9,420 nucleotides of DNA, taken from assembly GCA_009929055.1 (NCBI GenBank), contig SABI01000093.1:1-9420 (forward strand), written 5' to 3'. Numbering within the stretch: position 1 is the first letter of the stretch; every line of letters starts with the position of its first letter. The notes under the pieces were generated by a model. That model was not told the DNA's origin. It saw only the letters and a list, made by a program, of their open reading frames with translations, and made no database searches. Shown in pieces: positions 1-6,598 of the stretch. Both the position numbers and the translations under genes were made by a program. This DNA is from Spirochaetia bacterium. GTDB taxonomy: Bacteria > Spirochaetota > Spirochaetia > Sphaerochaetales > Sphaerochaetaceae.

Positions 1-866
1 AGAAGGCGATCATGGCCCTCCCCATGATTTTCATTATAATGTGTGGCGATATCGATATTTCTATTGCCAGCATTATTGCCCTTGTTGCTTATGCAGTTGG
101 TACTGCGGCCTCTTTTGGAGTTCCTATCATTGGTCTCTTTGCTATTGGTTTAGTTGTAGGGACTGTCGCTGGCTTTATAAATGGGTTTCTTATCACCACT
201 TTCGATATGCCCCCTATAGCTGTGACATTAGCAACCCAATCAATTTATCGTGGTATTGCACAAGCAGCTCTTGAAGAGAGAGCTATGACAAGCTACCCAG
301 ATGGATTTGGTTATTTTGGACAAGAATTTATTAAAAACACTGTTATTCCTTTTGAACTAGTCCTTTATTTGGTCCTTGCCCTCATAATGGGGCTCATCCT
401 TCATAAAACAAGTTATGGAAGGCGCATATTCGCTATTGGAAATAGCAAACAAGCTGCTCTTTTTAGTGGGATAAAAGTACAAAAGGTGAGAATAATGAAT
501 TACACCCTGATGGGTTTCTTTTCCGGAATCGCTGGAATTTTGCTCACTAGTAGAATTCTAAGTGCTCGAAGTAATATTGCTACAGGATGGGACTTAGAGG
601 TGATTACCCTTGTCGTGTTGGGGGGAGTCTCAATAAGTGGAGGCAAGGGATCTTTGTATGGAGTAGTGGTAGCCTCTTTCTTAGTTGGATACTTAAAATT
701 TGGAATGGGACTATTAAAACTCTCTGGTACTATCATGACAATTGTTATTGGAACCCTTCTTATTTTTGCAGTACTCCTTCCTCGATTACTCGATGGGTAT
801 AAGAACAAAAGAAAAATGCTGAAACAACAAGCTCAAGCAATATTGCAATCGACTCCAGGAGTGTAA
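1..866 (+). CDS. rhaQ: Rhamnose-type sugar ABC transporter permease (RhaQ/RhaP-like), 5' end cut by window edge
   Basis: Inner-membrane permease of a carbohydrate ABC importer of the RbsC/BPD_transp_2 family, very probably for L-rhamnose. The frame is open to the left edge (K-A-I before the ATG at 12), so that ATG is internal. Family members are about 320-330 residues and at least 284 are visible, so only about 40 residues are missing. Counting from this ATG, GDIDISIAS (12-20) is the family's G-G-I-D-L-S-V-G-S signature. Hydrophobic helices follow throughout, and VVLGGVSISGGKGS lies about 65 residues before the end, matching the conserved C-terminal cytoplasmic loop. The C-terminus is a short basic tail. 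The gene for L-rhamnose mutarotase starts 5 nt downstream. The same permease-mutarotase order occurs in the Rhizobium leguminosarum rha cluster (rhaQ-rhaU), which supports the substrate. RhaP and RhaQ paralogues cannot be told apart with certainty here. The binding protein and ATPase would lie upstream, outside the window. Confidence 0.85.
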   Translation, partial: KAIMALPMIFIIMCGDIDISIASIIALVAYAVGTAASFGVPIIGLFAIGLVVGTVAGFINGFLITTFDMPPIAVTLATQSIYRGIAQAALEERAMTSYPDGFGYFGQEFIKNTVIPFELVLYLVLALIMGLILHKTSYGRRIFAIGNSKQAALFSGIKVQKVRIMNYTLMGFFSGIAGILLTSRILSARSNIATGWDLEVITLVVLGGVSISGGKGSLYGVVVASFLVGYLKFGMGLLKLSGTIMTIVIGTLLIFAVLLPRLLDGYKNKRKMLKQQAQAILQSTPGV

Positions 867-871
867 AAGAG

Positions 872-1186
872 ATGATTCGTAAAGCTTTTATCATGAAACT
901 CAAAAAAGGATATGAGAAAGAGTACAAGAGACGACATGAACAAATATGGCCCGAATTAAAAGAACTTTTAAAAGAGCAAGGGGTATATGATTATTCTATA
1001 TTCCTTCATGAAGATTCTTCAACCCTTTTTGCAGTCCAAAAAAATAGTTCACTTAAAGGGTCTCAAGACTTAAAAGATAACCCTGTTATTCAAAGATGGT
1101 GGGCTTATATGAAAGATATCATGGAAACACACGAAGATAATTCTCCCGTCTCTATAGAACTTGATGAAGTATTTTATCTTCCATAA
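872..1186 (+). CDS. rhaM: L-rhamnose mutarotase
   Basis: Cytoplasmic enzyme (EC 5.1.3.32) that interconverts the alpha and beta anomers of L-rhamnose, feeding the isomerase/kinase pathway. The 104-residue length equals that of Escherichia coli RhaM. Family landmarks are collinear: MIRKAF at the N-terminus, EYKRRHEQIWPEL (17-29) with the active-site Tyr18 and His22, QRWWAYM (74-80), and the terminal block NSPVS...EVFYLP (90-104). The ATG at 872 is preceded by AGGAG at 857-861, inside the end of the permease gene, so the two are co-transcribed and perhaps translationally coupled. The gene is the last of its operon and is followed by an intrinsic terminator. In Rhizobium the orthologue RhaU is linked to rhamnose transport and kinase function. 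Nothing is missing or unusual in the protein. Confidence 0.96.
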   Translation: MIRKAFIMKLKKGYEKEYKRRHEQIWPELKELLKEQGVYDYSIFLHEDSSTLFAVQKNSSLKGSQDLKDNPVIQRWWAYMKDIMETHEDNSPVSIELDEVFYLP

Positions 1187-1225
1187 ATAACCTCTATTTT
1201 GTCATATAAGTTGAAGTACTTTATG

Positions 1226-1261
1226 AGTTCCTAATTATTTATCTGAATTAGGAGCTTTTTT
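1226..1261 (+). terminator. Intrinsic terminator of the rhamnose operon
   Basis: The arms AGTTCCTAATT (1226-1236) and AATTAGGAGCT (1246-1256) form an 11-bp stem with one G-U pair and a 9-nt loop. The run of T at 1256-1261 follows directly. It lies 39 nt after the rhaM stop codon and before an independent promoter, so it should close the rha transcript. Confidence 0.85.
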
Positions 1262-1263
1262 GC

Positions 1264-1291
1264 TTGCCTTTATCCTCCACCTTGATACTAT
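1264..1291 (+). promoter_or_regulatory. Candidate sigma-70 type promoter for the TspO-related gene
   Basis: TTGCCT (1264-1269) and TACTAT (1286-1291) are separated by 16 nt. A TG at 1283-1284 makes the second box an extended -10. The match to consensus is moderate, 4 of 6 in each hexamer. Position supports it: it follows directly on the rha terminator and would give a leader of about 20 nt that still contains the ribosome binding site AAGGAGA (1304-1310). Confidence 0.45.
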
Positions 1292-1315
1292 AGGTATATA
1301 CACAAGGAGAAGCCG

Positions 1316-2113
1316 ATGAAGGACAAGGGGACATACACACTCATTGCACTACTAAATACAATTACCCTCATAATGACGATTACTGTCAATGCGCTTGCCA
1401 ATATTCTTCCTATAAATGGACAACAGACAGGAACTATTTCAGATAACATTCCAAATCTATTTGCTCCTATAGGTTCAACCTTCATTATATGGGGTGTTAT
1501 CTATATAAGTTTATTTTTGAGTGTAATTTATCAACTTATTATTCTAGGAAATAAAGAGAAGAGGGATAGACTCGCAGTTTTTGGCCCCTACTTCATCTAT
1601 GCCAACATCTTTAATGGAGTGTGGATATTCGCTTGGCACTACCTCCAAATTCTTCCATCCCTCATTATCATGCTCTTGTTGCTCGTTTCACTAATTATCC
1701 TTTATGTAAGAATTACGAAAGTTGAATTAGATCTCTCCTATAATATGTTGATTAAATTCCCCATAAGTATCTATCTAGGTTGGGTGACAATCGCAACAGT
1801 TGCCAATGTAACAGCTCTATTAGTTACCATTAACTGGAATGGATTTGGTCTCTCTCCTATGTGGTGGACTATTATCGTCATTGCTGTTGCCGCAATTATC
1901 AACAGCCTTGTTTCAATTTCAAAACAAGACATTTGGTTTGCAATAGTAGGGGTGTGGTCACTCTATGGAGTGTGGCAAAAAAGGGGACTTGAACTTAATG
2001 AAGTCAATACAACTATCCAATATGCTGCCCTTATTGCCATTGCTTTTATATTCATAAGTATAATTATTACCCTCATATTAAAAGCAAAAAAAGTGATGAG
2101 AGAAAGCAACTAA
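1316..2113 (+). CDS. TspO/MBR-related (tryptophan-rich sensory protein-like) membrane protein
   Basis: A 265-residue integral membrane protein with about eight predicted helices, near residues 9-31, 54-77, 92-110, 113-133, 148-171, 182-200, 205-220 and 234-257. Two stretches resemble TspO landmarks. PNLFAPIGSTFIIWGVIY (46-63) resembles the F-x-P-x-W-T-x-L-Y region. YLGWVTIATVAN (153-164) resembles the P-Y-L-x-W-V-x-F-A-x-x-L-N helix. Trp is frequent in the helices and loops (residues 59, 103, 107, 156, 174, 183, 184, 207, 214, 220). Classical TspO is about 160 residues with five helices, so this belongs to the longer relatives often annotated as tryptophan-rich sensory protein. TspO proteins bind porphyrins and sterols and affect stress responses, but no such ligand can be claimed here. 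AAGGAGA lies 5 nt before the ATG. The gene has its own promoter and no operon partner. The family assignment is fairly sure; the function is unknown. Confidence 0.7.
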   Translation: MKDKGTYTLIALLNTITLIMTITVNALANILPINGQQTGTISDNIPNLFAPIGSTFIIWGVIYISLFLSVIYQLIILGNKEKRDRLAVFGPYFIYANIFNGVWIFAWHYLQILPSLIIMLLLLVSLIILYVRITKVELDLSYNMLIKFPISIYLGWVTIATVANVTALLVTINWNGFGLSPMWWTIIVIAVAAIINSLVSISKQDIWFAIVGVWSLYGVWQKRGLELNEVNTTIQYAALIAIAFIFISIIITLILKAKKVMRESN

Positions 2114-2239
2114 TTTACCCTATTATTTGATAAATATTAGATAATTTTGAGGGTGATGTACTTTCTCTTTTATCCTTTTAGTGTTGCCTTTTAAAGAACA
2201 AAATTCTACCTACTTGATTAATTTATTATTCCTCTCAAT

Positions 2240-2248
2240 TGTTATAAT
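2240..2248 (+). promoter_or_regulatory. Possible second, extended -10 promoter upstream of proX
   Basis: The nonamer TGTTATAAT fits the extended -10 consensus TG-n-TATAAT exactly. No good -35 box sits at normal spacing; the nearest, TTGATT at 2214-2219, is 23 nt away. Such promoters can work without a -35. Transcripts from here would carry an untranslated leader of roughly 190 nt before proX. The very high A+T content makes a chance match quite possible. Confidence 0.3.
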
Positions 2249-2380
2249 TATGTAATAATATTGCATAATTTGTTATTAATGTGAATTAATTCTAATAAAT
2301 TTAAAAATAATAAATACTTATATGAAAAGTAAATAAACAGTATTAATAAAATATATGCATTATCAATAAAGGTGATTTGC

Positions 2381-2410
2381 TTGACACTTCTATACATTAT
2401 TACGTATCCT
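2381..2410 (+). promoter_or_regulatory. Promoter of the proXVW osmoprotectant operon
   Basis: A perfect TTGACA -35 box (2381-2386) is followed after 18 nt by TATCCT (2405-2410), a 4-of-6 match to the -10 consensus. Transcription would start near 2417, giving a leader of about 30 nt with AGGAG (2434-2438) 8 nt before the proX ATG. A strong -35 combined with a weak -10 and long spacer is typical of promoters that are helped by DNA topology or an activator, which would suit osmotic control; that last point is inference. Confidence 0.65.
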
Positions 2411-2446
2411 TTATAGCATAAACCACACAAAAGAGGAGAAAAAATT

Positions 2447-3400
2447 ATGAAAAAACTAAGCATAATTGCATTAGTATTGTTGGTATTTATTACCGGAGGC
2501 CTCTTTGCTGGCGGAGAAGCTGAAAGTGAAGTAACTACTATCGTTTTCGGTGATGTTTCGTGGGATTCAGTCCAAGTACACAATAGGATTATGGCCTTCA
2601 TTATAGAAAACGGTTTAACAGGGTATAAAGCAGACTTTATACCAGGAGATACCCTCCCAATTCTTAACGGATTGCAACAGGGAGATGTAGATGTTGATAT
2701 GGAATCATGGCATTCAAACTTCCCTGAAGTCTATGCAAAAGGGATAGCCTCTGGTGATATTGTTGATTTAGGTATGAATATGCCAGACTCACCACAAGGT
2801 TGGTATATACCACGTTATTTGGTTGAAGGACCTGACGCGCCTGCGCCAGATTTAAAAGGTCTTGAAGATTTACCAAAATATGCTTACCTTTTTCCAGATC
2901 CTGAAGATCGTGACAAAGGTATTATCTTAGGTGGAGTTGCTGGTTGGTCACAAATGGCTTACAGTGAAGAGCTATTTGAAAAGTATAACTTAGGTGAAAC
3001 CTTCAACCTTGCAATTACCGGTAGTAACACAGCTTTGGCTGGTACTATGGTAGGAGCCTATAAAAAAGGTGATCCTTGGGTAGGATATTACTGGGAACCA
3101 ACAGCAATTTTAGGAAGACTTGATATGGTTCGTCTTGAAGGAAGTGAATGGGATCCAGCTCTTGTGCACGTTCTTGTTAATAAAAGCATGCTTGAAAAAG
3201 CACCAGATGTTGTTGAAATATTGACAGCTTATACAACTACAGTTGCTGAAAATAATGAATTCTTAGCAAAAATGGATAATGATAATCTCTCAACACAAGA
3301 AGTTGCAATCTGGTTCTTGAAAAATAAAGAAACAACATGGACAAAATGGGTTTCTAGTGATGTAGCAAGTAAAGTAAAGAGTGCTCTAGCAGCACTATAA
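2447..3400 (+). CDS. proX: Glycine betaine/proline-betaine type ABC transporter substrate-binding protein
   Basis: Periplasmic receptor that captures a quaternary-amine osmoprotectant (glycine betaine or a relative) and delivers it to ProW/ProV. It belongs to the OpuAC family (PF04069) at 317 residues, a usual length. Residues 1-21 are a signal peptide (KK, a hydrophobic core, then G-G-L-F-A), with likely signal peptidase I cleavage after Ala21. There is no lipobox cysteine, so it is soluble rather than a lipoprotein. The mature start GGEAESE is of spirochaete style. The fold begins with VFGDVSWDS (33-41). Aromatic residues suited to a cation-pi box occur at Trp39, Trp88 (in MESWHSN), Trp119 (QGWYIP), Trp167 (AGWSQ), and the GDPWVGYYWEP block (208-218), which is the family's hinge-side motif. 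It is the first gene of the operon and its stop is 10 nt before proV. The exact ligand (betaine, carnitine, choline or proline-betaine) cannot be read from sequence. Confidence 0.92.
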   Translation: MKKLSIIALVLLVFITGGLFAGGEAESEVTTIVFGDVSWDSVQVHNRIMAFIIENGLTGYKADFIPGDTLPILNGLQQGDVDVDMESWHSNFPEVYAKGIASGDIVDLGMNMPDSPQGWYIPRYLVEGPDAPAPDLKGLEDLPKYAYLFPDPEDRDKGIILGGVAGWSQMAYSEELFEKYNLGETFNLAITGSNTALAGTMVGAYKKGDPWVGYYWEPTAILGRLDMVRLEGSEWDPALVHVLVNKSMLEKAPDVVEILTAYTTTVAENNEFLAKMDNDNLSTQEVAIWFLKNKETTWTKWVSSDVASKVKSALAAL

Positions 3401-3410
3401 GAGGATATGA

Positions 3411-4625
3411 ATGGCAGAAGATAACACTACACAAATAGTTATTAAAAACTTATGGAAGATTTATGGTAAAGATACTAAAAGAGTGTTCCAAAAAAATCTT
3501 CGTGATAAGAGTAAAGAAGAAATTCAGAATGAAACTGGCTGTATTGTTGGATTGCGTGATATCAACTTAGAGATTAAAAAAGGAGAGTTCTATATTCTTA
3601 TGGGACTCTCCGGTAGTGGAAAATCAACCCTCATAAGAGCCCTTATTAGACTCATTAGGTCTACTAAGGGAGCTATTGAGATTAATGGCAATGATATTAC
3701 TAAAATGAACACAGACCAGCTTATGAAGTTTAGAAGAAAAACCTATGGGATGGTATTCCAAAGCTATGGTCTTCTTCCCCACATGACAGTACTCGAAAAC
3801 GCAGCTTATGGGTTAAAGATTAAAGGTGTTTCTAAAGAGGAACGTCAAAAAAAAGCACAAGAAGTGCTAGAGACAGTAGGTTTGAAAGGGTGGGAAGATT
3901 ATTATCCTACAAGTTTGTCAGGGGGGATGCAGCAGCGCGTAGGCTTAGCTAGAGCATTAGCGAATGACCCTGAAATACTTCTTATGGATGAACCCTTTAG
4001 TGGTCTTGATCCCCTCATTCGAAGACAAATGCAAGATGAGTTAGTTGAGTTACAGTCCCGTCTTCAAAAAACTATCATCTTTGTTACCCATGATTTGCAT
4101 GAAGCTCTAAAATTGGGAGACAGAATTGCAATTATGCGTAATGGAGAAATAGTTCAAATAGGAACTCCAGAAGATATTGTTACCCACCCAGCAGATGAAT
4201 ACGTGAGTGAGTTTGTTCAAGATGCCTCCCCTGCGAAAGTATTAACAGCAGGAAGCATCATGAGTGAAATCCCTGTAATAACCTATGCATGGGAAGGGCC
4301 TAAAACAGCTCTTACTCTCATGAAAAGACAAAAGAAAAAGATGGGATATGTTGTTGATCAAAAACAAACCTTCCTTGGTATAATTACCGCTAAAGAATTA
4401 GAACGCTTGTTAGGTCAAGAAGAAAAATATAAAACGATTCCTCCTACTTCAATTGAAATGGTTGAATCTGTACACCCAGAAGCAATTATTGAAGAGTTAT
4501 TCTCAATAGCTCCTAAAAATCACTACGCTATACCTGTAGTCGATGAAAAAAATAGATTAGTAGGAAGAATTACAAATGATGCCATCTTTGATTCTATTTC
4601 TGTAGATGGAGGTAATAATGAATAA
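3411..4625 (+). CDS. proV: Glycine betaine ABC transporter ATP-binding protein with tandem CBS domains
   Basis: Cytoplasmic ATPase that powers the ProXVW/OpuA-type osmoprotectant importer. The 404-residue protein has the standard order. An N-terminal stretch typical of ProV (WKIYG, then a KNLRDKSKEEI insert) comes first. Next are Walker A GLSGSGKST (65-73), Q-loop Gln117, signature LSGGMQQR (169-176), Walker B LLMDEP (190-195) with catalytic Glu194, D-loop SGLD, and switch His227 (FVTHD). Two CBS domains follow, at about 283-337 and 345-400. In Lactococcus lactis OpuA the equivalent pair senses ionic strength, so gating by salt is likely here, although the acidic tail is short (VDGGNNE). The gene is the second of three. 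GAGGA lies just before the ATG at 3411, and the stop codon overlaps the proW start. All catalytic residues are present and nothing is truncated. Confidence 0.95.
   Translation: MAEDNTTQIVIKNLWKIYGKDTKRVFQKNLRDKSKEEIQNETGCIVGLRDINLEIKKGEFYILMGLSGSGKSTLIRALIRLIRSTKGAIEINGNDITKMNTDQLMKFRRKTYGMVFQSYGLLPHMTVLENAAYGLKIKGVSKEERQKKAQEVLETVGLKGWEDYYPTSLSGGMQQRVGLARALANDPEILLMDEPFSGLDPLIRRQMQDELVELQSRLQKTIIFVTHDLHEALKLGDRIAIMRNGEIVQIGTPEDIVTHPADEYVSEFVQDASPAKVLTAGSIMSEIPVITYAWEGPKTALTLMKRQKKKMGYVVDQKQTFLGIITAKELERLLGQEEKYKTIPPTSIEMVESVHPEAIIEELFSIAPKNHYAIPVVDEKNRLVGRITNDAIFDSISVDGGNNE
4608..4612 (+). promoter_or_regulatory. Ribosome binding site that fixes the proW start
   Basis: GGAGG sits 5 nt before the ATG at 4618. 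The other in-frame ATG, at 4606, overlaps this site and has no Shine-Dalgarno sequence of its own, so 4618 is the better start. The site lies inside the last codons of proV, pointing to translational coupling. Confidence 0.8.
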
Positions 4626-5481
4626 ATTCCCCGAATTTTTAGATATAAAATTGGCTGAGGGTGTCGATGTTGTAATGGACTGGCTGTTAACTTACCTCGA
4701 TGGATTTTTTGATATAATAGGTTTTGTAATATTACAAGTAGTCCTTGCGTTTGAGAACCTTCTTCTCTTTATGCCTTGGATTATTATACTTCTATTAGTT
4801 GGATTAGCCGGATGGAAATTAGTAGGAAGTATTAAGGCTGGTATTCTTTTCATGGTCTTTATGATGGCTATTGGACTCTTCGGATACTGGGACTTATCTA
4901 TGCAAACTCTTGCATTAGTGATTTCCTCGGTAGTATTTGCCCTTCTTGTTGGACTTCCTATGGGAATCGTCATGGCAAGAAGTAGTAGAGCTGAAAAGAT
5001 ATTAAAACCCATCCTTGATGCGATGCAGACAATGCCTTCATTCGTCTATCTTATTCCAGCACTCATGTTTTTTGGTATGGGAAAGGTTCCATCAATGTTT
5101 GCAACCATTATCTATGCAGTTCCCCCTGTAATTAGACTCACTAACGTGGGAATAAGGACAGTTAATGTGGAATCAGTAGAAGCTGCGAAAGCTTTTGGAG
5201 CAACCTCACGTCAAATACTATTTGATGTGCAACTGCCACTAGCTAAACCTTCTATAATGGTTGGTATTAACCAAACCACAATGATGGCTCTTTCAATGGT
5301 TGTTATTGGTTCAATGATTGGGGCAAAAGGACTTGGAATGGAAGTTCTCTTAGCAATTAGTCGAATTGAAGTTGGTCGAGGATTTGAAGCTGGGATATCA
5401 ATAGTATTCTTAGCAATAATTATAGACCGAATAACTCACTCGTTTAGTGAAAAGAAGCCAAAAAAAGATCCAAAGAAATAA
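4618..5481 (+). CDS. proW: Glycine betaine ABC transporter permease
   Basis: Inner-membrane channel subunit of the osmoprotectant importer (BPD_transp_1 family). From the preferred ATG at 4618 the protein has 287 residues; the ATG at 4606 would add four (M-E-V-I) but overlaps the ribosome binding site. Residues 1-30 are an amphipathic N-terminal stretch. Membrane helices follow near 33-51, 53-70, 74-90, 96-119, 140-157, 160-178, 210-233 and 242-262. The EAA loop that docks on the ATPase is at 188-207 (EAAKAFGATSRQILFDVQLP), with its conserved Gly194 in the right place. The C-terminal dozen residues are unusually lysine-rich (EKKPKKDPKK). The start overlaps the end of proV by 8 nt, so the subunits are translated together. 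An intrinsic terminator follows. Role and family are secure; the precise substrate is not. Confidence 0.93.
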   Translation: MNKFPEFLDIKLAEGVDVVMDWLLTYLDGFFDIIGFVILQVVLAFENLLLFMPWIIILLLVGLAGWKLVGSIKAGILFMVFMMAIGLFGYWDLSMQTLALVISSVVFALLVGLPMGIVMARSSRAEKILKPILDAMQTMPSFVYLIPALMFFGMGKVPSMFATIIYAVPPVIRLTNVGIRTVNVESVEAAKAFGATSRQILFDVQLPLAKPSIMVGINQTTMMALSMVVIGSMIGAKGLGMEVLLAISRIEVGRGFEAGISIVFLAIIIDRITHSFSEKKPKKDPKK

Positions 5482-5509
5482 TTTATAGAAATATAATATA
5501 CAATTAATG

Positions 5510-5543
5510 AAGCACACCAATTCACAAAGGTGTGCTTTGTTCT
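5510..5543 (+). terminator. Intrinsic terminator of the proXVW operon
   Basis: AAGCACACC (5510-5518) pairs perfectly with GGTGTGCTT (5529-5537) across a 10-nt loop. The T-rich run TTTGTTCT follows. It starts 28 nt after the proW stop codon and immediately precedes the next promoter. Confidence 0.85.
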
Positions 5544-5546
5544 GCA

Positions 5547-5575
5547 TTGACACCTTCTTCTCTCTTTTATAGAAT
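5547..5575 (+). promoter_or_regulatory. Near-consensus sigma-70 type promoter for the EamA transporter gene
   Basis: A perfect TTGACA (5547-5552) and TAGAAT (5570-5575, 5 of 6) are separated by the ideal 17 nt. Transcription would begin near 5582, giving a leader of about 40 nt. The -35 starts only four bases beyond the upstream terminator, so the two units are tightly packed but separate. Confidence 0.8.
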
Positions 5576-5622
5576 TCACCTCAATAATCTTAGTCTCAAA
5601 TGAGTAACTGTGGAGTTAATTA

Positions 5623-6513
5623 ATGAAATCTATTACCGCTGATCTTTCTCTCCTTATCACAGGTGTAATCTGGGGTAGTGGGTTTATTGCAACTCATAGT
5701 GCTATAGAAGCAGGATTTTCTACTTCTCTGATTCTACTTTTTAGATTTTCTCTTGCTGCATTTGCTTTGCTCCTTATAGCCTACAAGAAAGTCTCTCGTA
5801 TAAGTAAAAGTGAGGCTATTATAGGCTTAATAGCTGGCTTATTCCTTTTTCTTGCTTTCTTTTTTCAAACCTTAGGTCTTAAATACACTTCTCCTAGCAA
5901 TAATGCATTCCTCACAGGGGTGAATGTTGTATTTGTCCCTTTTGTTGCATGGGCAGTGTTTAAAAAGAAACCTAAAAAGAAATTCTTCTTTATTCCTTTT
6001 ATCACCCTCATTGGAATTGGGTTTTTGAGTTACAACACCACACACGGCTTTTCTTTTTCAATAGGAGACATCTTTACCCTTCTTTGTGCCCTTGTCTTTG
6101 CTTTTCATATAGCGTATCTAGAAGTAGCTTCTAAGAAAGTAGAAGCAGTTAAACTCACTTTTATTCAAATGAGTGTAGCAACAATTGCTTCAATTTTCTT
6201 CTTTCTCATTTTTGATAAAGGATCCATTGGAGAAGCTGATTTAGTGAAAGGGTTCTTTCCCCTCATCTATATTGGGTTAGTTAGTACTCTCATTGGCTTT
6301 TTTATTCAAACATATGCCCAGCAGTTTACTACTGCAAGTAAAACAGCAATATTCTTATCTTCAGAATCTCTCTTTGGGGCTTTCTTTTCAGTCATGTTAC
6401 ACCTTGAACCCTTGACGGTTAATATGGTTATTGGAGGAGCAATTATTTTCGCCTCTATCCTCGTTAGTGAATTGAAGTTTAAGAAAAAGGTTCTTCTTCC
6501 TATAAAACAATAG
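5623..6513 (+). CDS. DMT superfamily transporter with two EamA domains
   Basis: Cytoplasmic-membrane protein of the drug/metabolite transporter superfamily. At 296 residues it has the usual ten-helix layout built from two EamA repeats (about 8-136 and 148-286). The N-terminal repeat opens with LLITGVIWGSGFIATHSAIEAG, the W-G-x-x-F-x-x-x-x-x-A pattern of the family. LGLKYTSPSNNAFLTG (around 84-99) and the second-repeat stretch around TASKTAIFLSSESLFGAFF are the matching family motifs near helix 4 and helix 9. A lysine-rich loop (KKKPKKKFFF) precedes the fifth helix, and the C-terminus is basic, consistent with a cytoplasmic end. TGGAG (5611-5615) precedes the ATG by 7 nt. The gene is monocistronic with its own promoter. 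Family members export amino acids or other metabolites, but the substrate cannot be predicted here and neighbours give no hint. Confidence 0.9.
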   Translation: MKSITADLSLLITGVIWGSGFIATHSAIEAGFSTSLILLFRFSLAAFALLLIAYKKVSRISKSEAIIGLIAGLFLFLAFFFQTLGLKYTSPSNNAFLTGVNVVFVPFVAWAVFKKKPKKKFFFIPFITLIGIGFLSYNTTHGFSFSIGDIFTLLCALVFAFHIAYLEVASKKVEAVKLTFIQMSVATIASIFFFLIFDKGSIGEADLVKGFFPLIYIGLVSTLIGFFIQTYAQQFTTASKTAIFLSSESLFGAFFSVMLHLEPLTVNMVIGGAIIFASILVSELKFKKKVLLPIKQ

Positions 6514-6546
6514 TAGTGAGTTATATCTTTATTTCAGTTATTTAGA

Positions 6547-6575
6547 TTGAGAAACGAACCTTCTTAAGGGATAAT
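6547..6575 (+). promoter_or_regulatory. Near-consensus promoter for the mannose-1-phosphate guanylyltransferase gene
   Basis: TTGAGA (6547-6552) and GATAAT (6570-6575) each match consensus at 5 of 6 positions, with 17-nt spacing. The start would be near 6582, giving a very short leader that contains AAGGGG (6588-6593) 5 nt before the ATG. No clear terminator separates it from the EamA gene, so some read-through may occur. Confidence 0.75.
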
Positions 6576-6598
6576 ACAACATATAAAAAGGGGAAATT

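Larger units (their letters stand above)
2114..2446. other. 333-bp AT-rich intergenic region upstream of the osmoprotectant operon
   Basis: I find no credible gene in this stretch; short reading frames lack ribosome binding sites or are only a few codons long. The first 40 bases hold a weak ACCCT/AGGGT dyad (2117-2121 and 2150-2154) without a following T-run, so it is a poor terminator for the gene upstream. Bases from about 2220 to 2370 are extremely A+T-rich, with repeated A and T tracts of the kind that bend DNA or act as promoter UP elements. Two promoter candidates lie inside and are listed separately. The length is exceptional here: the other intergenic gaps are at most about 140 bases. 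This suggests that control signals for proX sit here, which is an inference. Confidence 0.6.

Noticed and set aside
1285..1297. Small dyad ATAC / GTAT over the -10 of the TspO-related gene as a repressor site
   Set aside because: Arms are only four bases long, and no other copy or adjacent regulator gene is seen.
2117..2154. ACCCT/AGGGT dyad with an inner ATTAT/ATAAT pair just after the TspO-related gene, as a terminator
   Set aside because: The stem is short and interrupted, the loop is long, and no T-run follows the right arm.
2253..2278. Inverted repeat TAATAA / TTATTA in the proX upstream region as an operator
   Set aside because: Six A/T-only bases per arm are expected by chance in such AT-rich DNA.
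2248..2601. 117-codon minus-strand reading frame overlapping the start of proX
   Set aside because: It is antisense to the proX signal peptide and promoter, lacks a recognisable domain, and its composition follows the AT-rich spacer.
4692..5012. 106-codon minus-strand reading frame inside proW
   Set aside because: It is a shadow of a well-supported permease gene, with no ribosome binding site or family features.
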